Positions 50,101 through 59,179 are shown, counted from the first letter of the stretch. The stretch: DNA of 64,000 nucleotides from Engraulis encrasicolus (GCF_034702125.1 NC_085873.1:46366873-46430872); one strand, 5' to 3'. Made by a program: numbers and translations. Notes: generated by a model from the sequence alone, not told the origin.

Positions 50101-53100
50101 GCGCTATTCAGACATGACACTGTTCAGACATTGATGTCTATTGTCTGAATACCGACAAGTTTCCCAATGAAATCTGCCATTTCTGTGGTTTGTGCTACGT
50201 TGCTCAGGTTTTTTCAGCTTAGGGAGAGAGCATGCAGTTACCCTAACCCCAACCCTGACCCTATGGTATATCTAGTGTCAGAATAGCGGTATGTCTGAAT
50301 AGCGCTTGCCCCTAAAAAACATAGTTTTTAATTTTATTTACAGCAAATTTGGTGAAAAGGTAAAAAAGGTGTTAAAAAGGTTGAAATTTTAAGTTGATGC
50401 TGTATATTAGCCATGTGGTTTCCTATTAGAAATTATGTTGGAAATAAAACATTGCTCTCAGTTGTTTTATACATGATGAAGTGTAGAATGGCAAGTAGAG
50501 AGGGGAAACTATACTGAAGAGTTCAGATGTAAAACCCCCTAAGTGCCTTTTCAGAAAATAATCTTAATTAATATTTATTTAATACAAAGCTATCAAAATT
50601 GCAATTTTTTTTAATTTTATTTATGTAATGTAACTATTTATATGTATTATCAAGTACATGAATGTAAACTAAACCAACAACGGGGTTCTCTAAAAATATA
50701 GAAGTGCAGGTCTTCAGAAATGGAGTTAGGGGGTTTTGCATCTGAACTCTTCGTATGTTAAATATCGCGTTTAATATCACAGTATGCAGTCATGTTATCG
50801 TATCGCATATGTTCCTAATATCGTGCAGAACACTGACCTGCGTTAACACCGTAGATTAACCTGGCGGCCATTATCATCTCAAAGGACACGGCTGTTTTGC
50901 TGAGCACCATCAGGACGGCCCCTGCTATGGCCAGCAGGTTATTCCACAGCAGGCATGTCTTCCTGATCACGAGCCATAAGGACACACAACACAGCACAGC
51001 ACAGCACAATAGACTCTATTTACATATTTGGAGTGTATTTTGTAGCAGATTATTCCACAGCAGGCATGTCTTCCTGATCAGGAGCCATAAGGACACAGGC
51101 AGCAAAAGTCAATACACAACGCAACACAGCACAGCACAGCACAGCACAGCACAGCACAGCACAGCACAGCACAGCACAGCACAGCACAGCACAGCACAGC
51201 ACAGCACAGCACAGCACAGCACAGCACAGAGCAGCACAGCACAGCACAGCACAGCACAGAGCAATACAGCCCAGCCCAGCGGAGCACAGCAGAGCACAGC
51301 ACAGCACAGCACAGCACAGCACAGCACAGCACAGCACATCCCAGCACAGCACAGCACAGCACAGCACAGCACAGCACAGCTATGGCCAGCAGGTTATTCC
51401 ACAGCAGGCATGTCTTCCTGATAGGGATGCAAACGATTAATCGATTAATCGACTTTAATCGATCAATGTGTTAATCGATTAAAAAACATTAATCGCAATT
51501 AATCGACAATTCAACAGACAAGAGACCCAGGTGAAATGGGCATGTGAAGAGTGTGTGTGAAGAGGGGTGTGAATAGTGGGAATATTTCAATCACATCTGG
51601 ATTAAAGAGTTGAAATAGAATTAATTTAAATGTGGTATTTTATCTCAATTCATAATAAAACATTTGTTGACTTACTAGTTTTTTTTTCGAGAAACATTGA
51701 GATTTTGGGGGGAAAACGCCGCTTATCAATTAATCGTAAGTTTATCGAGAAGGCTATCAACTAATGATTAATTAATTAATCGATAATTTGCATCCCTACT
51801 TCCTGATCAGGAGCCATAAGGACACAGGCAGCAAAAGTCAATACACAACGCAACGCAGCACAACGCAACACAGCACAGCACAGCACAGCACAATAGACTC
51901 TATTTACATACTATTTACATTTCTATTCGAAGTCCACATTATCTGAGTTCAGAAGCTGCATACTGGATTTGGAGTGTATTCTGTAGTTCACTTTGGAGAC
52001 ATTGCAACATTGATAAGGACCCTTATTACAAATACAAATTTAGCTGTGGTACAGTCCACGGGGCGGCCGTGGCCTAGTGGTTAAGGAGATGGGCTTTGGA
52101 TCAGAGGGTTGCAGGTTCGAATCCAACCCTTCCACTCCCTCTCTAACTCCATGGCTGAGGTGCCCTTGGGCAAGGCATCTAACCTCACACTGCTCCAGGG
52201 CCTGTAACCAATACCCTGTTCTTCAAGTATTAACAACTGTTAGTCGCTTTGGATGAAAAGCCATCAGCTAAGTAGGGGTGTCAAAAATACTGAATCAAAC
52301 AAAGATATCGCAAACCACGCCCACTCAATGCAAAAGCGTGTGCTCAAGTTGGGTCTCCTAAGGGGGCGTTGTCCCCTACTTCTTCTTCTCTTTTTGAGGT
52401 GTTGGCCCAAGACGTGCGCTACCGCCATCTACAGCGCTAAGGGGACTTCATTGATTCTCAACCTCAGGACTCCGAAGGTCTCCTAACCGAAGGTCTCCTA
52501 AAGGGGCGTTCACCCGACATAAAGTGGATACCGGAAAGGAAACAAAATGACACTTCTTGGTTACATCCACTTTCTTTGGGGGTGTGTTCAAGATATCGGT
52601 ATCAGGATACATCTGCGCCGGCCTCTTCACGCCTGAAGTGTAATGTAATGTAATACCAAAGAGGTTGAATATACTGTATAATAAGAGGAATCGAAACACG
52701 CCCACTCAATGCAAAAGCAAAAAAAAATTGCTCTCCTAAGGGGGCGTTGTCCATCCTTCTTCTTCTCTTTTCGTGATTTTTGCACAAGACGTGCGCGCTA
52801 CCGCCATCTACAGCACTAAGGGGACTCGCCCGCCTGCTTTATCTCACTCTCATATACGATTCTCTGGTAATACTGTACCTGCCGTACTTGTCCGCCAGTC
52901 GTCCAGCACTGAGCGCGCCTATCAGTCCGCCGATGCTGAAGGCCGACACCACAAACGACCAGATGATTGACAGTTGCCACGGCGGCAGGTTGAGGCCGTA
53001 CCTCTCGGTGCAAGTCACGTTCACCAACTCCTTAATGTACTAAGCAAAACACAGGTGAAGTGATGCAAACACAATTGTAAGAGAAATGTTACACATGATT

Positions 53101-56100
53101 CCGTGCTTATTGTAAATGTATTGTGCTTATTGTAAATGTATACAGTAATTGAATTTGCCTGTGTAACTGAGTTGTTCCTGCACAGTTTGCTACTAGCAGA
53201 GAGAGTAGAGAGAGAGGTTCCATTGGCCCATTGTTTCCGGGTTCTATTATTGCAAGGGGGAGGGGGGGGATCCCCCTTTAGGCAGACCCAAGGACTGTTC
53301 TATTCAATGCTAGGAGTATTATAACACACCCTTTAGGCAGACCGGAACCTGGCCATGTTAGGTGCCCATAGCAACCTATTGCATTGGCATATCTCTATAT
53401 ACTTAAGGAATCTCTGCTACTAGTATGAGGCGTCGATAGGGAGGTTTACAAACGCTCCAAGCCACACATTGAATTTACCTGTGTAACTGAGGTGTTTTTA
53501 ATTCCTTAGACAAGAGTCTTATTTTACTAGGTATTTATCAATGATATTTATTTGTCATGTACATAGAGACACTTTCGTGTCACTTGTAATGAAATGCATG
53601 GCCGGTGCAAAACAAGTGTGCAGAAGAAGGGTGAAGAAGAAATAAAATAAAAATAAAAATAAAAGGTGTGTGTGTGCGTGCGTGCGTGCGTGCGTGCGTG
53701 CGTGTGTGTGTGTGTGTTCAATCAAAGTAATTAGGAGGAATTCAGTAAGCAAATGGCATGAGGAAAAAAGCTCTTTCTCAGTCTCTCAGTTCTAGCTCTG
53801 TGACAGCGAATTTACCTGTGTAACTGAGGTGTTCCTGCGCAGTTCGCTGCTTAGGGCTTGAACCCGCCACCTCCTAGTCCAGTGGTTCTTAACCTTTTTT
53901 CTTGAAGCACCCCCTAACCTGTGCCCAAGACAAGCCGCGCACCCCCAACCCAAACGTCTACAAGTGTATACGCTCTAAAAATAATTTAACAATGATTCTT
54001 GCTTTAGACATTAATCAATACTTAAATGACTACATTAGCTCCAAAGCATGTTTTAATCTGGTCTTGATTTGGCCTAATTATAATGTTTGGTAGCGGAATT
54101 TTGGTCACAACCTGCACACAAATACAATTCTGCGCACCCCCTGAAATCTCTGGCGCACCCCCAGAGGGTGCCCGCACCCCAGGTTAAGAACCACTGTCCT
54201 AGTCGACACTCCACTTCTGGTATGGTAGGCACAGTATAATACCACTGATCTAAAGGACTAGTCAGACAGTTCAGTCAGAGAGAGTAGAGAGAGAGAGGTT
54301 CCATTGGCCCATTGTTTCCTGGTTCTATTATTGGGGGGGAAATCCCCCTTTAGGCAGACCTAGGCAGACCTAAGGACAGTTCTATTCAATGCTAGGAACA
54401 TTATGGCACGCCCCTTTAGGCAGACCGGAACCTGGTCACATTAGGTGCCCATAGAAACCTATTATGTTGGCATATCTCTATACTTAAAGAATCTCTGGTT
54501 CAGTGCTTCTGATACTGTATGAGGCTTCGGTAGGGAGGTTTACAAGCTACTTACAGGGGATGGGAGGTAGTTATACACCTCGACTAGATCCCATATATCT
54601 ACTTACAGGGAATGGGGAGGTAGGCCGGCCGCACATTGGCTCCGACAGCACTGCGGTGCCCTTTGCTTCCGACATAATTCGGACCCCCAAACCAAATTTC
54701 ACACAAACATAGCGTTGATAGTCAATGGGCGGCGCCGACCAAATAGAACTTGTCTCTAATTGCTATCCGACATCGGCGAATGTCCGCGGACATCAGCGCC
54801 AGTGTGCGTTGTTCTATTGAAAACAATGAAATCGAACTTTTGCCTAGCAGTGCTCAGCACTTTGTCGGAGCCGATGTGCGGAAGCCCGTAGTTATACACC
54901 TCTTACTAGACCCCAGATATCTACTTACAGGGGATGGGAGGTAGTTATACACCTCTACTAGATCGCATAGGCCTACTTACAGGGGATGGGAGGTAGTTAT
55001 ACATCTCTACTAGATCCCATATTATATATCTACTTACAGGGGATGGGAGGTAGTTATACACCTCTACTAGATCGCGTAGGCCTACTTACAGGGGATGAGG
55101 AGGTAGTTATACACCTCGACTAGACCCCAGATATCTACTTACAGGGGATGGGAGGTAGTTATACACCTCTACTAGATCGCATAGGCCTACTTACAGGGGA
55201 TGGGAGGTAGTTATACATCTCTACTAGATCGCGTAGGCCTACTTACAGGGGATGGGGAGTTAGTTATACACCTCTACCAGTGTTGCCAGATTGGGCTGTT
55301 GGGCCCTGTGCGGGTAAAAATGGCATTTATCAGAAAAAAATCGCCAAATTTTTGCCATAGACATCAATACAATTGGGCGGGATTTTGTGCTTCTAGGCGG
55401 GTTTTGAGCATTTTTTGGGCTGGAAATCATCAGCCTCATCTGGCAACCCTGACCTCTACTAGATCGCGTAGGCCTACTTACAGGGGATGGGGAGTTAGTT
55501 ATACACCTCTAATACCTCTACTTGTACCCAAGTGGTGGAACGGTTTCCCAGAGGCTAAGCACATCTCTTGAAGCCTTCAAGACACAAGTTAAGACCTTCC
55601 TCTTTCGAGAGGATCTACTAAACTAATGCTTGTGCTGGCCTAGCCCCAGGGCAGACTCTTGACATGATGTTTAGTTTAGTGTAGTCTAGTTTAGTTTAGT
55701 TTGAGTGTGTGTGTGTGTATGTGTTTGTAGGTGTGCTGTGTGTGTTCTCCTTATTCATTAAAAAAAAAAAAAAACCTAACCCCTCTTTGCAACTGCACTT
55801 GTTGTTCTGTATATTTCCGCTTGTGATGTTGGCTTGATTATGTCCTCTTTTGAAAGTCGCTTTGATTATAAAGCGTCTGCCAAATGCAATGTAATGTAAT
55901 GTAATACTAGATCCCGTATATCTACTTACAGGGGATGGGGCGTTATGGACGACAAGCTGGAATCCAAACTGGAAAGTGCCACCGATGCCCATGATGAAAA
56001 TAGCGGCAGTGAGTAGAGGACTTTGAAACTGCCAACACAAAACAAAAAGTCAACTGTCAACAGTTTACACCCACCTACTGCCTATTTAACCCATTGATGC

Positions 56101-57622
56101 TGGATGTTGCCTTGCGCAACATTGGCCCTGGCGCCTGGAGCTGCATGACGCAACATTCAGGCTCATGAGATTTAAGACAATTTTACTAAACAACTTGGTA
56201 TGTCAGAGCTGAATGAATGAACATGTTGTAATGCAAGGTGAGGGTCTTATCGTTCAAATGCAACTTACTGCGTGTTTTTATGTGCTTCAGAGGCTGAAGG
56301 TTTTTATAGGCTGAGGGCTTTTCTTTAAATGTGCTAAGGCATTTAGCTGCCTATTTTGCAGGTGCCAAAGACATCAATGGGTCAATAGGAATTAGTTGGA
56401 TACATATCAAAAAACACTAAAAGGTCAAGTCAAGCTGGCTATGTTGTCAGTTTCTTTGGTAACACTTTACTTGATGCCAGCGTCATAAGTATGACATAAC
56501 GGTGTCATAACATTGTCATAATGCAGTCATGAATGTGTCGTAAACATTATGTCAATGTCATAAACATTGAATGACTTTGTCTTTAAGTGAAATTCGGTTA
56601 TGACAAAGACAGGCCTAACAATGTCAACTTTTCATGGCCATAAAACGTTTATGACATTGGCATTATGTTTATGACTCGTTCATGACACTATTATGACAAT
56701 CTTATGACACTGTTATGTCATACGTAGGACGCCGGCGTCAATTAAAGTGTTACCGTTTCTTCATATGCACAGGTTAGACAAGGAAATCACATTTCTCTCT
56801 ATTTCATGCAAAGACATAAACAGGACTGACATGCTTTTATAAGTGAGTAACTGAGTGTCACAAGCAACAAAGTGATAAACAACATTTGAAACGTTAAACA
56901 TTTAAAAATAATAATCTAAGCTACAGACAACTGGACAAGAAAAGAGTGTGTTTGTACCCAAACGTGTTAAAGGGACACTGTGCAGGAAATGGTCAAAAAA
57001 GGTACTGCAACTATGCTGCTCATTGAAACTGGGCTACCTATTGCCAAATTTGGTCTTTACACGAAAGTTTACTAAGTAATAAACAAATATTTTCAAGTAT
57101 GGTCCAAGTACAGTCATTTTTGCAGCTAAAAATGGCTATTTTTGGAAATTCAAAATGGCGGTCCATGGAGAAGATCCCCCTTTTCATGTATGAAAAGTGC
57201 AATTTTTCCAGTCATAATGAATACTTAGAATTTGATGCTGGTGGTAAGTATTCATAAAAAATGTGACATTAGTGAATGGGCAGCATGAATTCTTGAAATA
57301 AACAACTAAAAATCTCACACAGTGTCCCTTTAAATGGACCTTGGATTAGTTGGCATTCTAGACGGTAGATCAAACAAGTGTATAGAGAACAGTAGAGGAG
57401 TTTTATTAATCCCAAAGGAAATGAAGGTGTCTGTCAGCTTACATAAATACACAAATACAAAACATATACAAAGACCTATACACATAATTGTGTATTGCAG
57501 CAAACGTATAACACACTCTTGAGTACCACCACACATGGTTTCTCTCTCTCTCACATACACCATGAAGATCAAACCAGTGGTGACAAATGGAAACTTACCA
57601 GTTGTCCGAGGGCAGACACCAT
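32160..57622 (-). CDS. slc2a11: Facilitative sugar transporter, SLC2A11 (GLUT11)-like, 12 coding exons, 530 aa
   Basis: Predicted plasma-membrane, 12-helix major-facilitator hexose transporter. Twelve exons join in phase with GT-AG borders; every junction gives an uninterrupted GLUT sequence. Seen in the protein: GIGGTFQFG in helix 1 (about 22-30), an N-glycosylation site NVT at 48-50 in the first outer loop, GRLADKYGRK at 87-96 (loop 2 signature), SFEMIM at 121-126, GVNAG near 133-137, PESPR at 211-215, ELCGINAV at 287-294 in helix 7 (no QLS motif, as expected for class II), ERTGKK at 335-340 (loop 8), GPAGIT at 388-393 and PETR at 459-462. GIGGTFQFG, SFEMIM, GVNAG and GPAG agree best with SLC2A11 as I remember the human protein (about 500 residues). 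The C-terminus is longer because of a perfect 13-residue duplication. The ATG has a good context (A at -3, G at +4). Family assignment is firm; which teleost slc2a11 paralogue is inference. Confidence 0.9.
33238..33446. mobile_element. hAT MITE, CAGTGTTTCCCAA family
   Basis: Inverted ends CAGTGTTTCCCAA/TTGGGAAACACTG; duplication GTGTAGGC/CTCTAGGC (6 of 8). Confidence 0.75.
33836..34824. mobile_element. 989-bp hAT element rich in GATCGG
   Basis: TAGAGATGCTCCGAT ... ATCGGAGCACCTCTA with perfect GTTTAAAG duplication (33828-33835, 34825-34832). Confidence 0.87.
35496..35888. mobile_element. Mutator-like MITE with 9-bp target duplication
   Basis: Inverted repeats of about 140 bp (TAGCCTGGTTCACACCAGACG) flanked by perfect CAGCATATG on each side (35487-35495, 35889-35897). 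Nine bases is the MuDR/Mutator signature. Confidence 0.8.
36260..37045. mobile_element. Mariner/Tc1-type non-autonomous element, 786 bp
   Basis: CAGTATATCACGAAAGTGAA and its complement at the ends, flanked by TA. The interior keeps only short transposase-like remnants. Confidence 0.8.
37455..37652. mobile_element. hAT MITE, CAGTGTTGCCAGAT family
   Basis: Duplication GAGGTAAT/GAGGCAAT. Confidence 0.82.
37868..38268. mobile_element. PIF/Harbinger-like MITE (copy 1)
   Basis: GGGGTCTTACACACC ... TGTTTTGGCCC flanked by TAA/TGA. A ~310-bp relative is at 42834-43145 flanked by TAA/TAA. TWA-type duplications suggest PIF/Harbinger. Confidence 0.6.
38329..38456 (-). CDS. slc2a11: slc2a11 exon 11 (helices 10-11)
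   Basis: 128 bases: GITVPLAGELFNQSFKAAAF, then helix 11 ending FPLIV. Donor GTG|GTCAGA; phase 0 into exon 12. Confidence 0.92.
38828..38995. mobile_element. Palindromic MITE (hairpin)
   Basis: The left arm GCACACTGTTCACAT... pairs with ...ATGTGAACAGTGTGC across a short loop at about 38905. Confidence 0.65.
39128..39184. repeat. (GA)n microsatellite
   Basis: About 27 dinucleotides within intron 10. Confidence 0.97.
39255..39300 (-). mobile_element. SINE head fragment
   Basis: Complement reads GTGGCCTAGTGGTTAAGGAG, the tRNA-like start seen complete at 52066. Confidence 0.55.
39330..39614. mobile_element. hAT MITE
   Basis: CAAAGGCGTAGCC ... TCTACGCCCCTG with perfect GGCTCCTC duplication (39322-39329, 39615-39622). 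Confidence 0.83.
39709..39868. mobile_element. Palindromic MITE, GGGGTCCGTTTCTCG family
   Basis: A relative with both ends intact is at 61625-61789. Confidence 0.6.
39900..39975 (-). CDS. slc2a11: slc2a11 exon 10 (helix 10)
   Basis: 76 bases, a hydrophobic helix ending NCGP plus one base of Ala; with exon 11 it forms the GPAGIT motif. Acceptor CTGTAG, donor CAG|GTGACA. Confidence 0.9.
40020..41264. other. Intron 9 non-coding stretch
   Basis: Contains a MITE-like GGGGACCATTCCATCAA segment (about 40266) and two tRNA-like B-box stretches in opposite orientation (GGTTCAAATC near 40768; complement GTTCGATTCCC near 41155). No exon. Confidence 0.4.
41270..41480. repeat. TTAGTCTTAGTCA-rich repeat
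   Basis: Head CAGTGTTAATTTCGTCAG followed by repeated TTAGTCTTAGTC and ATGACGAAAATCAA blocks; a decayed MITE. Confidence 0.5.
41987..42371. mobile_element. hAT MITE, TAGGGTGACCAGACG family
   Basis: TAGGGTGACC ... GTCACCCTA flanked by ACTTAAGN and ACTTAAGA. A related head occurs at 58799. Confidence 0.82.
42834..43145. mobile_element. PIF/Harbinger-like MITE (copy 2)
   Basis: Same family as 37868-38268 with internal deletions; TAA on both sides. Confidence 0.65.
43395..43496 (-). CDS. slc2a11: slc2a11 exon 9 (loop 8, helix 9)
   Basis: 34 codons, phase 0. Encodes AIVIERTGKK followed by a hydrophobic helix and ends LYLQ. Donor CAG|GTACAA. Confidence 0.92.
43552..43752. mobile_element. Palindromic MITE between exons 8 and 9
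   Basis: CGTCCAGAATTAAATTGTCC... pairs with ...GGACGATTTCATTTTGGACG; long inverted arms with ACGGATACCTTCTGCTGAC. Confidence 0.7.
44035..44145 (-). CDS. slc2a11: slc2a11 exon 8 (helix 8)
   Basis: 37 codons, phase 0 at both ends. Begins VFLYLFDVL and contains GTGLCEV, a typical GLUT helix 8 pattern. The acceptor lies directly beside a (CA)n array (44150-44178), which supplies the polypyrimidine stretch on the minus strand. Confidence 0.92.
44849..45224. mobile_element. hAT MITE
   Basis: CAGGGGTCAGGAACC ... TTCCTGACCCCTG with perfect CTCTATGG duplication. Confidence 0.87.
45258..45571. mobile_element. Non-autonomous element with a THAP-type exon remnant
   Basis: Ends CATGAACGGCGTGAC and GGCCGTTCATG are inverted. 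At 45406-45481 it reads MPKTCCVAGCSNN and ends at T|GTAAGT, the beginning of a THAP zinc finger exon. A partial relative lies at 44755-44825. Confidence 0.55.
46168..46361. mobile_element. hAT MITE, CAGTGTTTCCCAA family
   Basis: Perfect GCATAGAG duplication (46160-46167, 46362-46369). Confidence 0.87.
46561..46718. mobile_element. hAT MITE, CAGTGTTGCCAGAT family, inverted
   Basis: Duplication GTCTTATA/GTCTTTTA. Confidence 0.82.
46892..47082 (-). CDS. slc2a11: slc2a11 exon 7 (central loop, helix 7)
   Basis: 191 bases. Starts with the end of a split Ala then MKRLWGP, carries the large cytoplasmic loop, and ends with helix 7 ELCGINA. The Asn-Ala-Val reached at the junction with exon 8 occupies the NXI/NXV position of class II GLUTs. 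Confidence 0.92.
47128..47310 (+). mobile_element. tRNA-derived SINE
   Basis: GTGGCCAGCCGGTAGGTAGG (A-box-like) and GGTTTGATTCCGG (B box), then an AAAAAGAC-rich tail. It directly follows exon 7 on the plus strand. Confidence 0.65.
48058..48449. mobile_element. hAT MITE next to the exon 6 donor
   Basis: CAGGGCTATTCAATT ... TTTGAATAGCCCTG with perfect CTCTAGTC duplication (48050-48057, 48450-48457). Confidence 0.88.
48464..48612 (-). CDS. slc2a11: slc2a11 exon 6 (helix 6, PESPR)
   Basis: 149 bases encoding EVLGTEERWPWLL through PESPRFLL and CEQ. Donor CAGG|GTAACT. A hAT insertion and its target duplication begin at intron position +7, so the donor consensus is just spared. Confidence 0.9.
49203..49332 (-). 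CDS. slc2a11: slc2a11 exon 5 (helix 4-5 region)
   Basis: 130 bases, split codons at both ends (Gly137, Ser180). Encodes the loop with PECSPKKLQ and helix 5 ending in GQILGL. Most GLUTs have Arg where the exon 5/6 junction here gives Ser (AG|T). The exon is flanked on both sides by half copies of itself inside a purine-rich minisatellite. Confidence 0.88.
49389..49703. mobile_element. PIF/Harbinger-like MITE inside the minisatellite
   Basis: AAGGGCCGTACACACACGTC ... GTGTGTGTACGGCCCTT. The paralogous unit at about 48955-48985 (GAAGAGTATAGGCGG) is the empty site and indicates a 2-3 bp TA-type duplication. Confidence 0.75.
50838..50962 (-). CDS. slc2a11: slc2a11 exon 4 (helices 3-4)
   Basis: 125 bases; completes the split Arg, begins KTCLLWNN and ends GVNA plus one base of Gly. 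Acceptor TGATCAG, donor CAG|GTCAGT. Copies of its acceptor and first codons recur upstream in the transcript at about 51050-51090, 51380-51421 and 51799-51830. Confidence 0.9.
51115..51380. repeat. (ACAGC)n pentanucleotide array
   Basis: About 265 bp of ACAGC units in intron 3, between partial copies of the exon 4 edge. Confidence 0.95.
51422..51798. mobile_element. hAT element TAGGGATGCA, intact
   Basis: TAGGGATGCAAACG ... AATTTGCATCCCTA with perfect CTTCCTGA duplication (51414-51421, 51799-51806). The target lies within a copy of the exon 4 acceptor region. Confidence 0.9.
52066..52265 (+). mobile_element. tRNA-derived V-SINE-like element
   Basis: GGCCTAGTGGTTAAGGAGAT head, B box GGTTCGAATCC, then a conserved GGTGCCCTTGGGCAAGGC body and GTCGCTTTGGATGAAAAGCC 3' end. 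Confidence 0.8.
52879..53039 (-). CDS. slc2a11: slc2a11 exon 3 (loop 1, helix 2)
   Basis: 161 bases: 53 codons plus AG of a split Arg. Contains the NVT glycosylation site, helix 2 and the GRLADKYGR signature loop. Acceptor GCTTAG, donor AG|GTACAG. Confidence 0.9.
53101..54400. repeat. Intron 2 block duplicated at window start
   Basis: Partner of 1-1400. Includes an LTR-free AAATAAAA-tailed insertion (53541-53670) with GTGTGC repeats and a hAT MITE (53879-54187, TCCTAGTC duplication). Confidence 0.8.
54630..54890. mobile_element. MITE nested in the donor minisatellite
   Basis: GCCGGCCGCACATTGGCTCC ... GGAGCCGATGTGCGGAAGCC, flanked by TAG on both sides; the other minisatellite units give the empty site GGTAGTTAT. 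Confidence 0.7.
55278..55451. mobile_element. hAT MITE, CAGTGTTGCCAGAT family, in the minisatellite
   Basis: Perfect ACCTCTAC duplication (55270-55277, 55452-55459) confirms the 8-bp target size of the family. Confidence 0.9.
55545..55905 (+). mobile_element. LINE 3' end (5' truncated)
   Basis: Decayed coding end (CTTCCTCTTTCGAGAGGAT) followed by AGTCGCTTTGATTATAAAGC and GTCTGCCAAATGCAATGTAATG tail, as in fish L2-type LINEs. Lies 25 bp from the exon 2 donor. Confidence 0.65.
55930..56028 (-). CDS. slc2a11: slc2a11 exon 2 (helix 1)
   Basis: 33 codons, phase 0 at both ends, acceptor TTGGCAG, donor CCCCT|GTAAGTAG. Covers helix 1 and the start of the first outer loop (ends HNAPSP). The last ~12 exonic bases and the donor are copied ten times in intron 2 (54551-55500). 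Confidence 0.88.
56085..56385. mobile_element. piggyBac-like MITE, CCCATTGATG ends
   Basis: TTAA|CCCATTGATGC ... CATCAATGGG|TCAA. An inverted relative at about 57957-58225 also starts at TTAA. Confidence 0.55.
56458..56754. mobile_element. hAT-like MITE, GGTAACACTTTA family
   Basis: GGTAACACTTTACTTGA ... TAAAGTGTTACC; duplication GTTTCTTT/GTTTCTTC. Rich in GTCATAA words. A relative is at 61283-61414. Confidence 0.75.
56967..57334. mobile_element. MITE, TTAAAGGGACACTGTG ends
   Basis: Inverted TTAAAGGGACACTGTG/CAGTGTCCCTTTAA. Its interior matches 45640-45760 (GAATGCTTAGAATTTGATG). Confidence 0.65.
57599..57622 (-). CDS. slc2a11: slc2a11 exon 1 (start codon)
   Basis: Encodes MVSALGQL, then donor CTG|GTAAGT. 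It joins in phase 0 to exon 2. I chose it because it combines an initiator in strong context with a consensus donor, and its eight residues match the short N-terminus that GLUT11-type proteins have before helix 1. An out-of-frame ATG lies six bases upstream. No other candidate first exon stood out up to 64000. Confidence 0.7.
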
Positions 57623-58227
57623 GCTGCATCCCAATCGGGTTGGTGTATGTAGCTGGATATATCCCTTTATCTCTCGCTCACACACACACTATAATTTTTT
57701 TGCCAATTTTAACCGTTTCCAACAATCAGAGGTCGAGTTGTGCGCAGCTAGTGTCGCGCAGCCAGGAGAAAAACAAAAATGTAGAACCCTTGTGCATAGG
57801 TTAACCAAGAGGTCAAAAGTAGCTGCTTCATTTAAATCAGGTGCGGCCAGTTGGACCTGTAAGCCAAATCTATCAGGAGTGGCCTTTTTCTGAGATTTGT
57901 GCCTATCATAGCTTTTTTTTTCTCTCTTTACCCACAGGTTGTGTAAGAATAGCTTAACCCATTGACGCCTAAGGCAACTGCAAGAGAGGCTGCTGAATGC
58001 CTGATCCCTTTTTAAGAAAAGCTGTCCTCCGCCTATAGAAACCTAAATATCGCAGCTTCTGAAGCACATAAAAATGTGTACTAAGTTGCATTTAAAAGCT
58101 AAGACCCATTCATTCATCTCAAACAAACAAGTTGTCTCAAATTTCATGAATCTGAATGTCACGTAATGTAGCACCAGGCGGCAGGGCCATTGTTGTGCAA
58201 CGCAACATCAGGCATCAGGCATCAATA

Positions 58228-58710
58228 TTGCCCTACAATATCAGAACGCAGTATCTTGAAAATGGTCGAAAATGGGTTTAGACCGGAAATTGGCTTTAAA
58301 ATACCTTCTTTTTCTTGTGTTAAAATTTTTTGGTCCAACTTGGTCCCGTTTCAGGAAAAAACGATAAAAACTGATTATACTGTGCTTTTTGGTTTTAGGA
58401 GGTTACATCGTACTAGCCAAGAACGCAGTATAATGCGCATTATACTGCACTTCTCCATTGACACCGTGGTTTTGGTGTAGACAGTAATACCACAACAGAA
58501 CGCAGTATAATGATTTTTCAGCTAAAAAGTAATGAAAATTTTTTTTTTTGCTTTTTTCTTGTGTGCATAAATTTCCACCATAAAAAAGTATTATATGGAA
58601 GTGTCATCACCACTTTACCTCCAACACAGTTGCGTGGCCAGAAAGGAAACTTTAAAGCCTTTTTTCTCAGTTTGCCATTTTGAATTATACTGCGTTCTGA
58701 AATTGTAGGG
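58228..58710. mobile_element. MITE with repeated GAACGCAGTATAAT
   Basis: CCCTACAATATCAGAACGCA ... TGCGTTCTGAAATTGTAGGG, with further GAACGCAGTATAAT copies inside. Confidence 0.65.
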
Positions 58711-59179
58711 CAGAATAGCCTAAGGGTGTGAGGAATAATCTCATCTGAGAGTCGGCTCTTTGAAGTGAACATCAGGAACCGACTCCACAATACTGTAGGT
58801 AGGGTGACCAGACGTCCTCTTTTTCCCGGACATGTCCTACTTTTGAGATCTAAGAAAATGTCTGGGGGGAATTTCAGAAATGATTTAGTTGGACCTAATT
58901 CATCAGCACTGTAATTGTCACTCCATTCCATTTGACTCCAGGTTTCTCTCTATCGTTCGCAAATTAGTCACGCCCTTCTCATCAAAATAGCCACTTCGCA
59001 CCGTGTGTCCGAAAGAAGTAGGGGACAAGCCAGTGCTCCCCGTGTTTATAAGCGAAAGCGCATCTGTCCGCCAGTTCTACGGACGACAATGCCGATAGAA
59101 ACGCAAATGCACGTTCGCGGTGGAGTTGAAGAAAAAAAAAATCCCGCGTGTATGAAGCCAGGTATGAAAGTAACCTAAC

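Larger units (their letters stand above)
54551..55500. repeat. ~52-bp minisatellite carrying exon 2 donor copies
   Basis: Ten units containing CTACTTACAGGGGATGGG, the complement of the exon 2 donor, at about 54551, 54598, 54921, 54973, 55029, 55081, 55134, 55188, 55239 and 55474. Two MITEs interrupt the array. Confidence 0.92.

Noticed and set aside
50897..51421. 174-codon Gln/His/Ser/Thr ORF and opposite-strand Cys/Leu/Val ORFs
   Set aside because: Produced by the (ACAGC)n array; no splice or start evidence.
54551..55500. CRISPR-like array (regular ~52-bp spacing)
   Set aside because: Vertebrate context; the whole unit repeats rather than repeat plus unique spacers, and it derives from an exon-intron border.
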